Positions 1 to 6,586 of a stretch of 8,683 nt of DNA are shown here, piece by piece. This DNA is from JBLHGN01 sp047616325 (GTDB lineage Bacteria; Pseudomonadota; Gammaproteobacteria; Pseudomonadales; Cellvibrionaceae): NCBI GenBank assembly GCA_047616325.1, contig JBLHGN010000149.1, forward strand, positions 1 to 8,683, given 5' to 3'. Each line of letters starts with the position of its first letter. The stretch's first letter is position 1. A program made the position numbers and the translations under genes. Below the pieces are notes generated by a model, which did not search any database, was not told the DNA's origin, and worked only from the letters and a program-made list of their open reading frames with translations.

Positions 1-566
1 GTGTCTGTCACGTCAGCTGCAACAGCCCCACCCTCGCCAATGGTTTGCATAACTGGCGATTCGAGACCGTAATTATCTGCCAGCTCATTCACCCCAGCAA
101 GAACATTGTTATATGTTTGAGTGATGGCCTCTTCCACTTCAGGGCTGAGTAAATCTGATTGTTTGAGAATATCGTAGGCCTCGCCAAAACCTTTCAAAAA
201 ACCTTCAAGGCCCTGACTCAATCGCTCTTGAAGCTGTTCAGTTGTAGCGCCATCGGCTAATTCACGCTCTATTTTTTGCGCAATAAATCCAAGAATATTG
301 GAAGCGGCTTTAGATGTTGGGGCCTGGTCACCGATGGCTTCGTACTTGTGTACGCCGTTAGCGGCAAAGGTTTGACTACGCGAAGTTTGACCGGAAATCG
401 TTACACTGTTGGAATAAGACGCAGATACACGCAGGGTTTGGCCCTGTTCGTTTTTTTGCTCCAGAGAAATTTTGGCAGATTCATTAGAGCTTACGCTGGT
501 GTTAAGCGAGTCAGACGTGCGACCCAGCTGTTGCGCAGATATTCCTGTGCTGTGAAGGTTGATCAT
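1..566 (-). CDS. DUF5610 domain protein, C-terminus cut by window edge
   Basis: The frame is open from an ATG at 564-566 to the left edge, giving 188 residues. An AGGAG sits 8 nt before the ATG, which supports this start. Residues 1-70 are rich in Ser, Asn, Gln and Thr with no signal peptide (it begins MINLHSTGISAQQLGR). Residues about 86-167 form a mostly helical block containing NILGFI, ELADGATTEQLQERL, GFLKGFGEAYDIL and SPEVEEAITQTYNNV. From memory this pattern matches DUF5610, a gammaproteobacterial domain with no established function. The protein may continue well beyond the edge, so extra C-terminal domains cannot be excluded. It lies on the same strand as the FHA gene but 300 bp downstream of it, and probably has its own promoter. 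The family call is fairly confident; the role is unknown. Confidence 0.8.
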   Translation of the reverse strand, partial: MINLHSTGISAQQLGRTSDSLNTSVSSNESAKISLEQKNEQGQTLRVSASYSNSVTISGQTSRSQTFAANGVHKYEAIGDQAPTSKAASNILGFIAQKIERELADGATTEQLQERLSQGLEGFLKGFGEAYDILKQSDLLSPEVEEAITQTYNNVLAGVNELADNYGLESPVMQTIGEGGAVAADVTD

Positions 567-628
567 GTCACCTGCTCCTGACGAATAATGCATCGTCGGT
601 TGAAGAGTAATAACGCCAAATAAATTAT

Positions 629-641
629 CTACCTCAGGTAG
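629..641. promoter_or_regulatory. Perfect 6-bp-arm palindrome upstream of the DUF5610 gene
   Basis: CTACCTcAGGTAG is a perfect dyad with a one-base centre, 63 bp before the DUF5610 start. Two more palindromes adjoin it: TCGGCCGA at 642-649 and GAAGGGCTTC at 648-657. Such a cluster could be an operator or could fold as a leader hairpin, since it lies between the candidate promoter and the ribosome binding site. The dyad is seen in the sequence; its function is inference. Confidence 0.3.
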
Positions 642-675
642 TCGGCCGAAGGGCTTCGAACATGAACAATAAAAA

Positions 676-704
676 CTTATGAGTACAGTAGCGCGTTAAA
701 ACAA
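676..704 (-). promoter_or_regulatory. Candidate sigma-70-like promoter for the DUF5610 gene
   Basis: Read on the minus strand, TTGTTT (699-704) and CATAAG (676-681) are separated by 17 bp. The -35 box matches the consensus at only 3 of 6 bases and the -10 box at 4 of 6, so this is weak. It would give a leader of about 100 nt that contains the palindrome cluster at 629-657. The repeats at 745-805 would then lie upstream of the -35 box, where activator sites are usual. Confidence 0.2.
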
Positions 705-713
705 TTCACTATA

Positions 714-726
714 GGGCGGATCGCCC
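714..726. other. GC-rich hairpin, possible weak terminator of the FHA transcript
   Basis: GGGCG-gat-CGCCC is a 5-bp GC stem with a 3-nt loop, about 140 bp past the FHA stop codon. On the minus strand it is followed by TATAGTGAATTGTTTT, which is not a clean U tract. A terminator role is therefore doubtful, and it could equally be a protein-binding dyad. Confidence 0.2.
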
Positions 727-744
727 CACAAACAGACTAATGGT

Positions 745-805
745 GCTACTTTCAAATGCTTACTTTCTAATGAAAATGCTATCACTCCAGCGCTGACTTT
801 CTAAT
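745..805. repeat. Three direct copies of a 13-14 bp motif GCT(N)ACTTTC(W)AAT
   Basis: GCTACTTTCAAAT (745-757) is followed directly by GCTTACTTTCTAAT (758-771). After a 20-bp spacer comes GCTGACTTTCTAAT (792-805). All three have the same orientation and share GCT, ACTTTC and AAT. They lie in the gap between the FHA and DUF5610 genes. Regularly oriented short repeats upstream of a gene suggest binding sites for a transcription regulator; no known regulator consensus is recognised here. Confidence 0.45.
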
Positions 806-866
806 ACTAGCTTCTATTCTAGCAAAAGCCCCAAAAAGTGCCCGATTTCTGCTCGCTAGATAAACC

Positions 867-1793
867 CTACATCGTGTTCAGATAGTACCAAATGGCAGCA
901 CCAGCTAAAGCTGAGATTAGAATAACCCAAACAAGCACTCCGCCTTTGGAATCTGCAGTATTTGTCTCGGTATTAATGTCAGTGCTTTCGATTGCGGGCC
1001 TAGCCCCTGAGTGGCGGACAGCATGAGGCGCTGAAGAAGCTAAAGTCCCTGGCTTAGATTTTGACCGCAACTTGGATCTTGCGCCCAATTTATTTGCCCC
1101 TTCGGGAAAATTAATGGCCGGGCGTATGGTGGTTAGCTGTGCATCCCCTTTAGCTCTAACATAGGTGCGATCTTCGTCAACTGGAGGGCCTATTACCATA
1201 AATTTCAAGGTATCGAAGCTCAACTCATCTCCGGCAAAGATTACACTGTTAGTCACCTTTTTCCCGTTGACGAAAGTACCGTTGGAAGAATTCAGATCTT
1301 CTATTTGCAATCCGCGATCGGTTACCGTAAATCTTGCGTGCTGCCGAGACAAATGCACTACCCCAAGGCTGATGTCGCAGTCCTTCGACCGACCAATCAC
1401 TTTTGAATCTGTTATTGGGAAATTTTTATCGGCAAGACCGGTATTGAGCGCTTTCAGAGACCACCGACTGACTACTTCAGGTTTTACAGCGGGCGCTTTT
1501 TTTCTAGCGCTTTTAGGGTCGATCACCTCAAATTCTACGTCGCCAACACTTAATACATCCCCCGGATGCACTTGTGCAGCGCCCTTAACCTGAGACTTGT
1601 TGAGCAAGAGATCGCCATTGCCCTTAACGTTTACCACCGAAACCTTATCGCCATCCACCAGAATATCGGCGATATGCGCATGTGCCGTGCCCGAAACTTT
1701 AATATCGCAAAGCGCATCACTACCTAACGAATATTTCGACTCAACGAGCCAAAGCGGACCTTTGTCTGATCTTTTATTGCGCAGTTGCAGCAT
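867..1793 (-). CDS. Membrane-anchored protein with two FHA domains
   Basis: A 308-residue protein. Residues about 1-92 form an FHA-like beta fold that lacks the usual arginine and Ser/Asn-Gly residues: it has YSLGSDALCDI where GR is expected. Residues about 111-202 are a canonical FHA domain, with GRSKDCDI (134-141), LSRQHA (148-153) and DLNSSNGTFVNG (166-177), the residues that bind phospho-threonine. Residues 203-283 are a low-complexity, probably disordered linker. Residues about 284-304 (GGVLVWVILISALAGAAIWY) are one hydrophobic span followed by four residues, so the protein looks tail-anchored with its FHA domains in the cytoplasm. The gene is divergent from a PP2C phosphatase, the usual partner of FHA readers in Ser/Thr phosphorylation systems. 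No kinase gene lies in the window. The ATG is preceded by a weak GGG-containing ribosome site. The FHA call is firm; the pathway is unknown. Confidence 0.93.
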   Translation of the reverse strand: MLQLRNKRSDKGPLWLVESKYSLGSDALCDIKVSGTAHAHIADILVDGDKVSVVNVKGNGDLLLNKSQVKGAAQVHPGDVLSVGDVEFEVIDPKSARKKAPAVKPEVVSRWSLKALNTGLADKNFPITDSKVIGRSKDCDISLGVVHLSRQHARFTVTDRGLQIEDLNSSNGTFVNGKKVTNSVIFAGDELSFDTLKFMVIGPPVDEDRTYVRAKGDAQLTTIRPAINFPEGANKLGARSKLRSKSKPGTLASSAPHAVRHSGARPAIESTDINTETNTADSKGGVLVWVILISALAGAAIWYYLNTM

Positions 1794-1995
1794 TAGAACT
1801 ACCCTTTTTCACTTTATTATCAGTAACTTGACGCACCCCAGCACAACAACATAGTTGTTTTTATGAACACTGTCATCTGTAAAATTGTTCAAAGTGTGAA
1901 TACTACCAAGAAAATCTTACTGAATTGACGACATATTCTAAAATATAGTTTAGGCTCCCTACAAAACTAGCGAATTGAAGTTGCCAAATAACCTT
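1794..1995. promoter_or_regulatory. Divergent promoter region of the FHA and phosphatase genes
   Basis: This 202-bp AT-rich spacer must hold promoters for both genes. It contains a perfect dyad AACAAC-ata-GTTGTT at 1845-1859, and an inverted repeat TGAACA (1864-1869)/TGTTCA (1886-1891) with a 16-bp spacer. A TTGACG at 1925-1930 could be a -35 box for the phosphatase, but no good -10 sits at the right distance. On the minus strand TGATAATAAAG (about 1814-1824) could be a -10 region for the FHA gene. The shared dyads suggest joint control, which is inference. Confidence 0.4.
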
Positions 1996-2769
1996 ATGCC
2001 ATTTACGCGATACAGCTCTGCCACAGATGTAGGCCTTCAGCGCAACAACAATGAAGACAGCTACCTCAGTCGTCCGGAGCTGGGCATTTGGGTTGTGGCC
2101 GACGGCATGGGTGGACATGCTGCCGGAGAAGTGGCAAGTGCAATCGTCTCACAAACCATTGTGCAAAAGATTGCCGAGGGTCATACACTGGTTGAGGGAG
2201 TGCAGTGCAGCCACCGCGATGTTCTCGACGCCGCGCGAAATATTGAGGGCAGCATGGGCATGGGGTCAACCGTAGTGGCCCTCAGAGCCAAAGGACAGCA
2301 GTTTGAAATAGCATGGGTGGGCGACAGTCGCGCTTATTTTTGGTCCCCTGGTGCCGATAAACCTCTGCGCCAAATAACCACTGACCACTCTTATGTGCAA
2401 ATGCTCTACCAAACAGGGGCCATCAGCGAAGAAGAGCTAGACACTCACCCCGAAAAAAACATCATTACCCAGTGCCTCGGCTCCATTGAATTAGATTCTG
2501 TGAATGTTGATAGCATAAAGGGCCAATGGAATAGCCACGACTGGATACTTCTGTGTAGCGACGGGCTCAGCGACGCCGTGCCCGTTGATGTTATCGCGGC
2601 CATCCTTGCCAGCGCTGCCAATGTTCAGACTGCCACAAAAAATCTCATTGACTCCGCCCTCGCCTATGGTGGCAGAGACAACATTACCGTATCCATCATT
2701 GAGTTTCCGGGCTCAAACCGCAATTTTTTACAGGTTTTTACTTCTGTCATCTCAAATATTTTCAAATAG
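1996..2769 (+). CDS. PP2C-family Ser/Thr protein phosphatase
   Basis: A metal-dependent (PPM) phosphatase of 257 residues from the ATG at 1996. A TTG at 1975 would add seven residues; neither start has a clear Shine-Dalgarno, so ATG is preferred because the family motif begins soon after it. Conserved blocks occur in order: DVGLQRNNNEDS, VVADGMGGHAAGE, GMGSTVVAL, WVGDSRAYFW, TTDHSYVQML with THPEKNIITQCLG, LLCSDGLSDAV and GGRDNITVSI. The aspartates that bind the two Mg/Mn ions are therefore present and the enzyme should be active. The length fits bacterial Stp/PppA-type single-domain enzymes, with a short hydrophobic tail (FLQVFTSVISNIFK). It presumably removes phosphate from Ser/Thr of proteins read by the divergent FHA protein. 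The substrate is not shown by the sequence. Confidence 0.95.
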   Translation: MPFTRYSSATDVGLQRNNNEDSYLSRPELGIWVVADGMGGHAAGEVASAIVSQTIVQKIAEGHTLVEGVQCSHRDVLDAARNIEGSMGMGSTVVALRAKGQQFEIAWVGDSRAYFWSPGADKPLRQITTDHSYVQMLYQTGAISEEELDTHPEKNIITQCLGSIELDSVNVDSIKGQWNSHDWILLCSDGLSDAVPVDVIAAILASAANVQTATKNLIDSALAYGGRDNITVSIIEFPGSNRNFLQVFTSVISNIFK

Positions 2770-2872
2770 TCCGGTATCATTCGCCTCATTAATTAATCTA
2801 GCCACCCATATTTCCATTTAACCCTAATTGACTATTGCAAAACGGGGCCATGGTGGCCAATATGCGCAAGCT

Positions 2873-2900
2873 TTTTCATTCGCGCCTTGGGGTGCATAAT
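2873..2900 (+). promoter_or_regulatory. Candidate promoter for the DUF481 gene
   Basis: TTTTCA (2873-2878) and CATAAT (2895-2900) are 16 bp apart, and the -10 box matches 5 of 6 consensus bases. It lies 40 bp before the DUF481 start. A small dyad GGCCA-tgg-TGGCC (2846-2858) sits just upstream. The call is weak because the -35 box is poor. Confidence 0.25.
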
Positions 2901-2940
2901 TATTTACTAAAAAGTAACTCACTTTTTGATAGGATACTTT

Positions 2941-3696
2941 ATGAAGTTGAGTTTCGCAGGCATTGCGCTGTCGCTAATTACACTGAGTGCCGTGGCAGAA
3001 GAAAAAGAATTTGCAGCAGAGCTGGAATTGGGGTTAATTCAAACCACTGGCAACACGGCGACTAGCTCCTACAAGGGCAAGTTCGACGTGCGTCAAAATC
3101 TTCTGCAATGGAACACACACTTCATTCTGGAAGGCTTGTACAAACAGGACGAACTGGAAGATGAATACGGCGATAAAGTAAGCCAGACTACCGCTGAAAA
3201 ATACTTCGCCTCTATGAAGGGTGATTACAAGCTGGAGAAAGAACATACCTCCCTATTCATTTATGGTGAATATGAAAAAAACCGTTTTAGCGGTTTCGAT
3301 AGTCAATACGCAGTAGCTCTGGGTTATTCTACTCGCGTTTTCACCACCGACCAGTCATATCTGGCCTACAGCGTTGGTCCTGGTTTAAGTGTTGAAGAAT
3401 CACTGGCAACTGAAAGCGAGCCATCTGAAACCACTGAAAATGTTGTGGTATATGGTTCCGCTGAGTACGTCTACACTATCAGCGAGCACTCTAAATTTAG
3501 TCAAACGGTAAGTGCAAATTACGCGACAGACAGCGATGAGAATACAAAAACCAAAGCGGTGACGGCAGTCACGGCTAGCATAAACAGCTCGCTAGCATTA
3601 AAAGCGTCGTTTACCATCGACTACAACTCACTGTCTCCAGAAGGCAGCGAAAAAACAGACACTACCACGGCGGTTACCGTGGTATACAGCTTTTAG
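2941..3696 (+). CDS. DUF481 (YdiY-like) outer-membrane beta-barrel protein
   Basis: 251 residues from the ATG at 2941, which has AGGA 6 nt upstream; a TTG at 2926 would add five residues and spoil the signal peptide. The N-terminus (MKLSFAGIALSLITLSAVA, cleaved before EE) is a Sec signal peptide. The mature part has alternating strands and family signatures: LGLIQTTGNTATSSYKGKFDV near residues 30-50 and YEKNRFSGFDSQYAVALGY near 111-129. It ends in VVYSF, the aromatic C-terminal signature recognised for insertion into the outer membrane. DUF481 includes E. coli YdiY, described as a putative salt-induced outer-membrane protein; its substrate is not known. It appears to be a single-gene unit, with an inverted repeat 23 bp after the stop codon. 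The fold and location are well supported; the function is not. Confidence 0.9.
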   Translation: MKLSFAGIALSLITLSAVAEEKEFAAELELGLIQTTGNTATSSYKGKFDVRQNLLQWNTHFILEGLYKQDELEDEYGDKVSQTTAEKYFASMKGDYKLEKEHTSLFIYGEYEKNRFSGFDSQYAVALGYSTRVFTTDQSYLAYSVGPGLSVEESLATESEPSETTENVVVYGSAEYVYTISEHSKFSQTVSANYATDSDENTKTKAVTAVTASINSSLALKASFTIDYNSLSPEGSEKTDTTTAVTVVYSF

Positions 3697-3718
3697 TTAA
3701 ACGCTGCACAAGTTCTTT

Positions 3719-3750
3719 TGCTTAAGGCACCTATCACGGCGCCTTAAGCA
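3719..3750. terminator. Perfect 10-bp inverted repeat after the DUF481 gene
   Basis: TGCTTAAGGC (3719-3728) and GCCTTAAGCA (3741-3750) pair perfectly around a 12-nt loop, 22 bp past the stop codon. Position and stem strength suit a transcription terminator for the DUF481 gene. The following bases (GTTATAACGTTTG) are not a real U tract, so it may work poorly, depend on Rho, or act as an mRNA-stabilising hairpin. Confidence 0.5.
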
Positions 3751-3787
3751 GTTATAACGTTTGTAGCTCCACAACGAACACAAGTAA

Positions 3788-3857
3788 AAAAAAGGGGTTG
3801 ATCCGAGGAATCGAATGCGTCGCAGGCCACTCAATTCCGCGCTATTACCCCTTTTTT
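3788..3857. terminator. Large inverted repeat with A6GGGGT/ACCCCT6 arms just before rapA
   Basis: The arms at 3788-3798 and 3847-3857 are an 11-bp perfect inverted repeat (AAAAAAGGGGT/ACCCCTTTTTT) enclosing 48 nt. Inside, GGAAT (3807-3811) pairs with ATTCC (3834-3838), and TGCG-t-CGCA (3816-3824) forms a nested dyad. On both strands the stem ends in T's after C's, the geometry of a bidirectional intrinsic terminator. The enclosed region is longer than is usual for one. It ends 34 bp before the rapA start, so it would either stop read-through from upstream or attenuate rapA. A tRNA or tmRNA reading was checked and does not fit. Confidence 0.5.
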
Positions 3858-3891
3858 GTGCTCGCACACTCATTTCACAAAAAGTATATCT

Positions 3892-6564
3892 ATGAATGAT
3901 TTTATTCGAGGCCAAAGATGGGTCGTCGATTCTGAACCAGAACTCGGTTTAGGTGTAGTCACCAACGTCGAAGGACGAACAGTACAAATATTCTTTGAAC
4001 AAGGGGGATGCGAGCGCCTCTATGCTATTGCCCAGGCACCACTCACGCGCATTCAATATGCGGTAGACGACGAAATACAACTTGCTTCTGGTGAACAAAC
4101 AATCATACGGGGAGTTCACAACCAAGAGGGTTTGCTCATCTACGATACCCATGCCGGGCACATCGTTCCTGAAACCGCCCTACCCTCTGAAATCAGCTTA
4201 AATCAACCATTTTTGCGCCTTATGACGGGGCAACTAGACAAACCTCAATGGTTCTATTTTAAACGTCAACTAAATGCGGCCGTTTCCCGCAGCTGGCAGT
4301 CAAGACTCAACGGTTTACTGGGTATTCGCGCCAACCTCATTCCCCATCAGCTTTATGTGGCCTGGTCTGCGTGCGAAAGAGAGGACGTACGAGTACTTTT
4401 GGCAGACGAAGTTGGCCTGGGTAAGACAATAGAAGCCGGCATGATCTTATCGCGGCTATTAAAATTAGAACGCGTCCAACGAACGTTAATATTGGTGCCA
4501 GACGCCCTGCAAGTGCAGTGGTTAGTGGAACTAGCAAGACGTTTTAGCTTAAGAGCAGATCTTTACGCCAGTGAGGAGCACGATTTTCACTCAGGCCAAA
4601 TTCACATTGTTGCCCACAGCGCACTCGCAGCCAATCAAAGTCACATTCTCGAGGGTGAATTTGACTTAGTGATCATCGACGAAGCTCACCACCTTCTTCC
4701 CGGAAGCGAAGACTTTAGCTGCATAGAGCGCTTATCAGCCGAAACACGCCATTTAGTATTACTTACTGCTACGCCCGAACAGCTTGGTATCGAGAGTCAC
4801 TTCGCCCGTTTGCAATTGCTCGACCCGGCCAAATTCTCGAGTTTAGAAGATTTTAAAGACCAAGAAGAAAAGTACGTCTCGCTTAACCAACGCATCAAAC
4901 ACATGGACACCGAACGCGACGCCATTGCTGCCGACTACCAGCTAGACGTGCAAGCAGATGACAGCGACGAACAGGTGATAGACCAGATGCTGGACTACCA
5001 CGGCATTGGTCGCGTTATGTTTCGCAATGTTCGCTCGGCCATTGCCGGGTTCCCGATACGAATTGCCGAGCCACACATACTTGAACACGATGGCTGGCCA
5101 GATAAATTTGAATGGCTTGCCACTTGGCTAAAGGGACACAGCAAAGAAAAAATTCTCGTGATATGCCACGACATTCAGCATGTATACGACTGCGAACAGT
5201 ACCTCTGGAAAAAACACGGCATCGATTCGGCGGTTTTTCATGAAGAACAAAGCTTGATCGAGCGCGACCGTGCCGCCGCCTATTTTTCCGATATGGAAAG
5301 CGGCAGCACCCTGCTTATATGCTCTGAAATCGGCAGTGAAGGACGCAACTTTCAGTTTTGCGCCCATCTTATTTGTCTCGACTTACCCGATCACCCCGAC
5401 CTGCTCGAACAGCGCATCGGACGACTCGACAGAATCGGACAGACCCGCGACGTGCATATACACATTCCCTTTGCGGCCCAATCGCGCTCAGAAACCCAAT
5501 TTCAATGGTTTCACACAATACTAGAGTGTATTGAGCAACAAAATCCAGCAGCCAGCGCTGTACACGACCAATATTGGCCGCAAATACTCGTTGAAGCCAA
5601 TGCGCAGGATGACGCCGACGCAACGATTGACTTAGAATCAAGTGCCCTTGTGCCCATTGCCAAATCGCGCTTACTACAATTGCGAGAAGAAATAAAACAG
5701 GGCCGCGATGCACTGCTAGAAATGAATAGCTGCCGCCAACCGAAGGCCAACGAGCTTGCCCAGGCGATTGAAAACTTTGAAACAGACACCCCTCTGGCAC
5801 TTATTGAACTGGCCAGCGAGTTGCTCAACTTCCACTTCGAAGAATCACACGGGGGTGCCTACAGTTTAATTCCCTCCGACAACATGCTAATTCCAGCACT
5901 GCCGGGCGTACCACCCGAAGGCTGCGAAATAGCATTTACTCGCGAGCTCGCCAACCATCGCGAAGACCTTACCTTTGTGACCTGGGACGCGCCGCTGATA
6001 CAGGGTCTATGGGAATTACTGCATCATTCAGAAATCGGTTCAGCGTCTTTGGCCACGCTCACCAGTCGACAATTACCCGCGGGGCACTGCCTGCTAGAAA
6101 CCTGTTTCGACATTGTGATTCAATCGGAATACAGTGTTGCCAGTCGGCCCTTTTTAGACACACACTCGGTGCGCTCACTGGTATTGGACATTAGCGATAA
6201 AGATCTCTCCCACCTGATGCCAGAAGAGTCGCTACAACAATCGCTAAAAAAGGTCGAAAAGCATCTATCTCGTCAGATTATTAAGTCGAAAAAAGACGAG
6301 ATACCGCAGTGGTATAAAAAATCGGAAGGTTTCGCCGAGGCGCAAAAGCTAAAGATTTTAGAAACAGCACGAAAAAGCGCTGAAAGCTTCTTTAATCATG
6401 AGATCGAACGTCTAGAGAGGCTACTGAAACGCAACCCCAGCGTAGACCAACGCGAAATCACCTCACTCAAAGAAAAATCGGTTCATATACAGCAAGCGCT
6501 AATTAAAAACACACACCTTCAGCTTTCAGCAATTAGACTAATAGTCATTACCGAGCCCAATTAA
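3892..6564 (+). CDS. rapA: RapA, RNA polymerase-associated SWI2/SNF2 ATPase
   Basis: 890 residues from the ATG at 3892. A TTG at 3856 would add 12 residues, but the E. coli protein begins at the equivalent of MNDFIRGQRWVVDSEPELGLG. RapA binds core RNA polymerase and uses ATP hydrolysis to help recycle it after transcription. Residues about 1-110 are the Tudor-like N-terminal part. Helicase motifs are intact: LLADEVGLGKTIEAG (Walker A, lysine near 178), DEAHH near 263-267, LLTATPEQLGIESHFARL near 290-307, CSEIGSEGRNFQF near 477-489 and QRIGRLDRIGQ near 507-517. The C-terminal RapA_C region ends in LQLSAIRLIVITEPN, closely like E. coli. The protein is about 78 residues shorter than E. coli RapA, mainly in the spacer between the two RecA-like lobes. 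It has no obvious Shine-Dalgarno. It is followed after 22 bp by pgm. Confidence 0.96.
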   Translation: MNDFIRGQRWVVDSEPELGLGVVTNVEGRTVQIFFEQGGCERLYAIAQAPLTRIQYAVDDEIQLASGEQTIIRGVHNQEGLLIYDTHAGHIVPETALPSEISLNQPFLRLMTGQLDKPQWFYFKRQLNAAVSRSWQSRLNGLLGIRANLIPHQLYVAWSACEREDVRVLLADEVGLGKTIEAGMILSRLLKLERVQRTLILVPDALQVQWLVELARRFSLRADLYASEEHDFHSGQIHIVAHSALAANQSHILEGEFDLVIIDEAHHLLPGSEDFSCIERLSAETRHLVLLTATPEQLGIESHFARLQLLDPAKFSSLEDFKDQEEKYVSLNQRIKHMDTERDAIAADYQLDVQADDSDEQVIDQMLDYHGIGRVMFRNVRSAIAGFPIRIAEPHILEHDGWPDKFEWLATWLKGHSKEKILVICHDIQHVYDCEQYLWKKHGIDSAVFHEEQSLIERDRAAAYFSDMESGSTLLICSEIGSEGRNFQFCAHLICLDLPDHPDLLEQRIGRLDRIGQTRDVHIHIPFAAQSRSETQFQWFHTILECIEQQNPAASAVHDQYWPQILVEANAQDDADATIDLESSALVPIAKSRLLQLREEIKQGRDALLEMNSCRQPKANELAQAIENFETDTPLALIELASELLNFHFEESHGGAYSLIPSDNMLIPALPGVPPEGCEIAFTRELANHREDLTFVTWDAPLIQGLWELLHHSEIGSASLATLTSRQLPAGHCLLETCFDIVIQSEYSVASRPFLDTHSVRSLVLDISDKDLSHLMPEESLQQSLKKVEKHLSRQIIKSKKDEIPQWYKKSEGFAEAQKLKILETARKSAESFFNHEIERLERLLKRNPSVDQREITSLKEKSVHIQQALIKNTHLQLSAIRLIVITEPN

Positions 6565-6586
6565 CTCGATATTGGAGAACCATACC

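Larger units (their letters stand above)
567..866. other. 300-bp non-coding gap between two minus-strand genes
   Basis: No credible gene is seen on either strand. The gap holds the direct repeats at 745-805, a weak promoter candidate at 676-704, a GC hairpin at 714-726 and the palindrome cluster at 629-657. These are all oriented sensibly for regulation of the DUF5610 gene. No strong terminator with a T run is visible after the FHA stop codon. Confidence 0.6.

Noticed and set aside
276..581. Open plus-strand frame of 101 codons over the DUF5610 gene
   Set aside because: It is antisense to a frame with a good ribosome site and a recognisable domain; its composition (many Arg, Val and Gly) is typical of a shadow frame.
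642..680. Flagellar sigma-28 promoter, from GCCGACTA on the minus strand
   Set aside because: No TAAA-like -35 element lies at the required distance; the -10 similarity alone falls inside a palindrome cluster.
2835..3065. Plus-strand frame beginning MQNGAMVANMRKLFHSRL before and across the DUF481 start
   Set aside because: No ribosome site, and it overlaps the signal-peptide region of the DUF481 gene in another frame.
3786..3857. Possible tRNA, tRNA fragment or integron attC site, because TTCGATTCC occurs near a closing stem
   Set aside because: No T-stem pairing around TTCGATT, no D or anticodon arm, and no attC core sites (RYYYAAC/GTTRRRY) in the right places.
5369..5800. Long minus-strand open frame of 143 codons inside rapA
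   Set aside because: It lies wholly antisense to conserved RapA helicase sequence, with no ribosome site or family resemblance.
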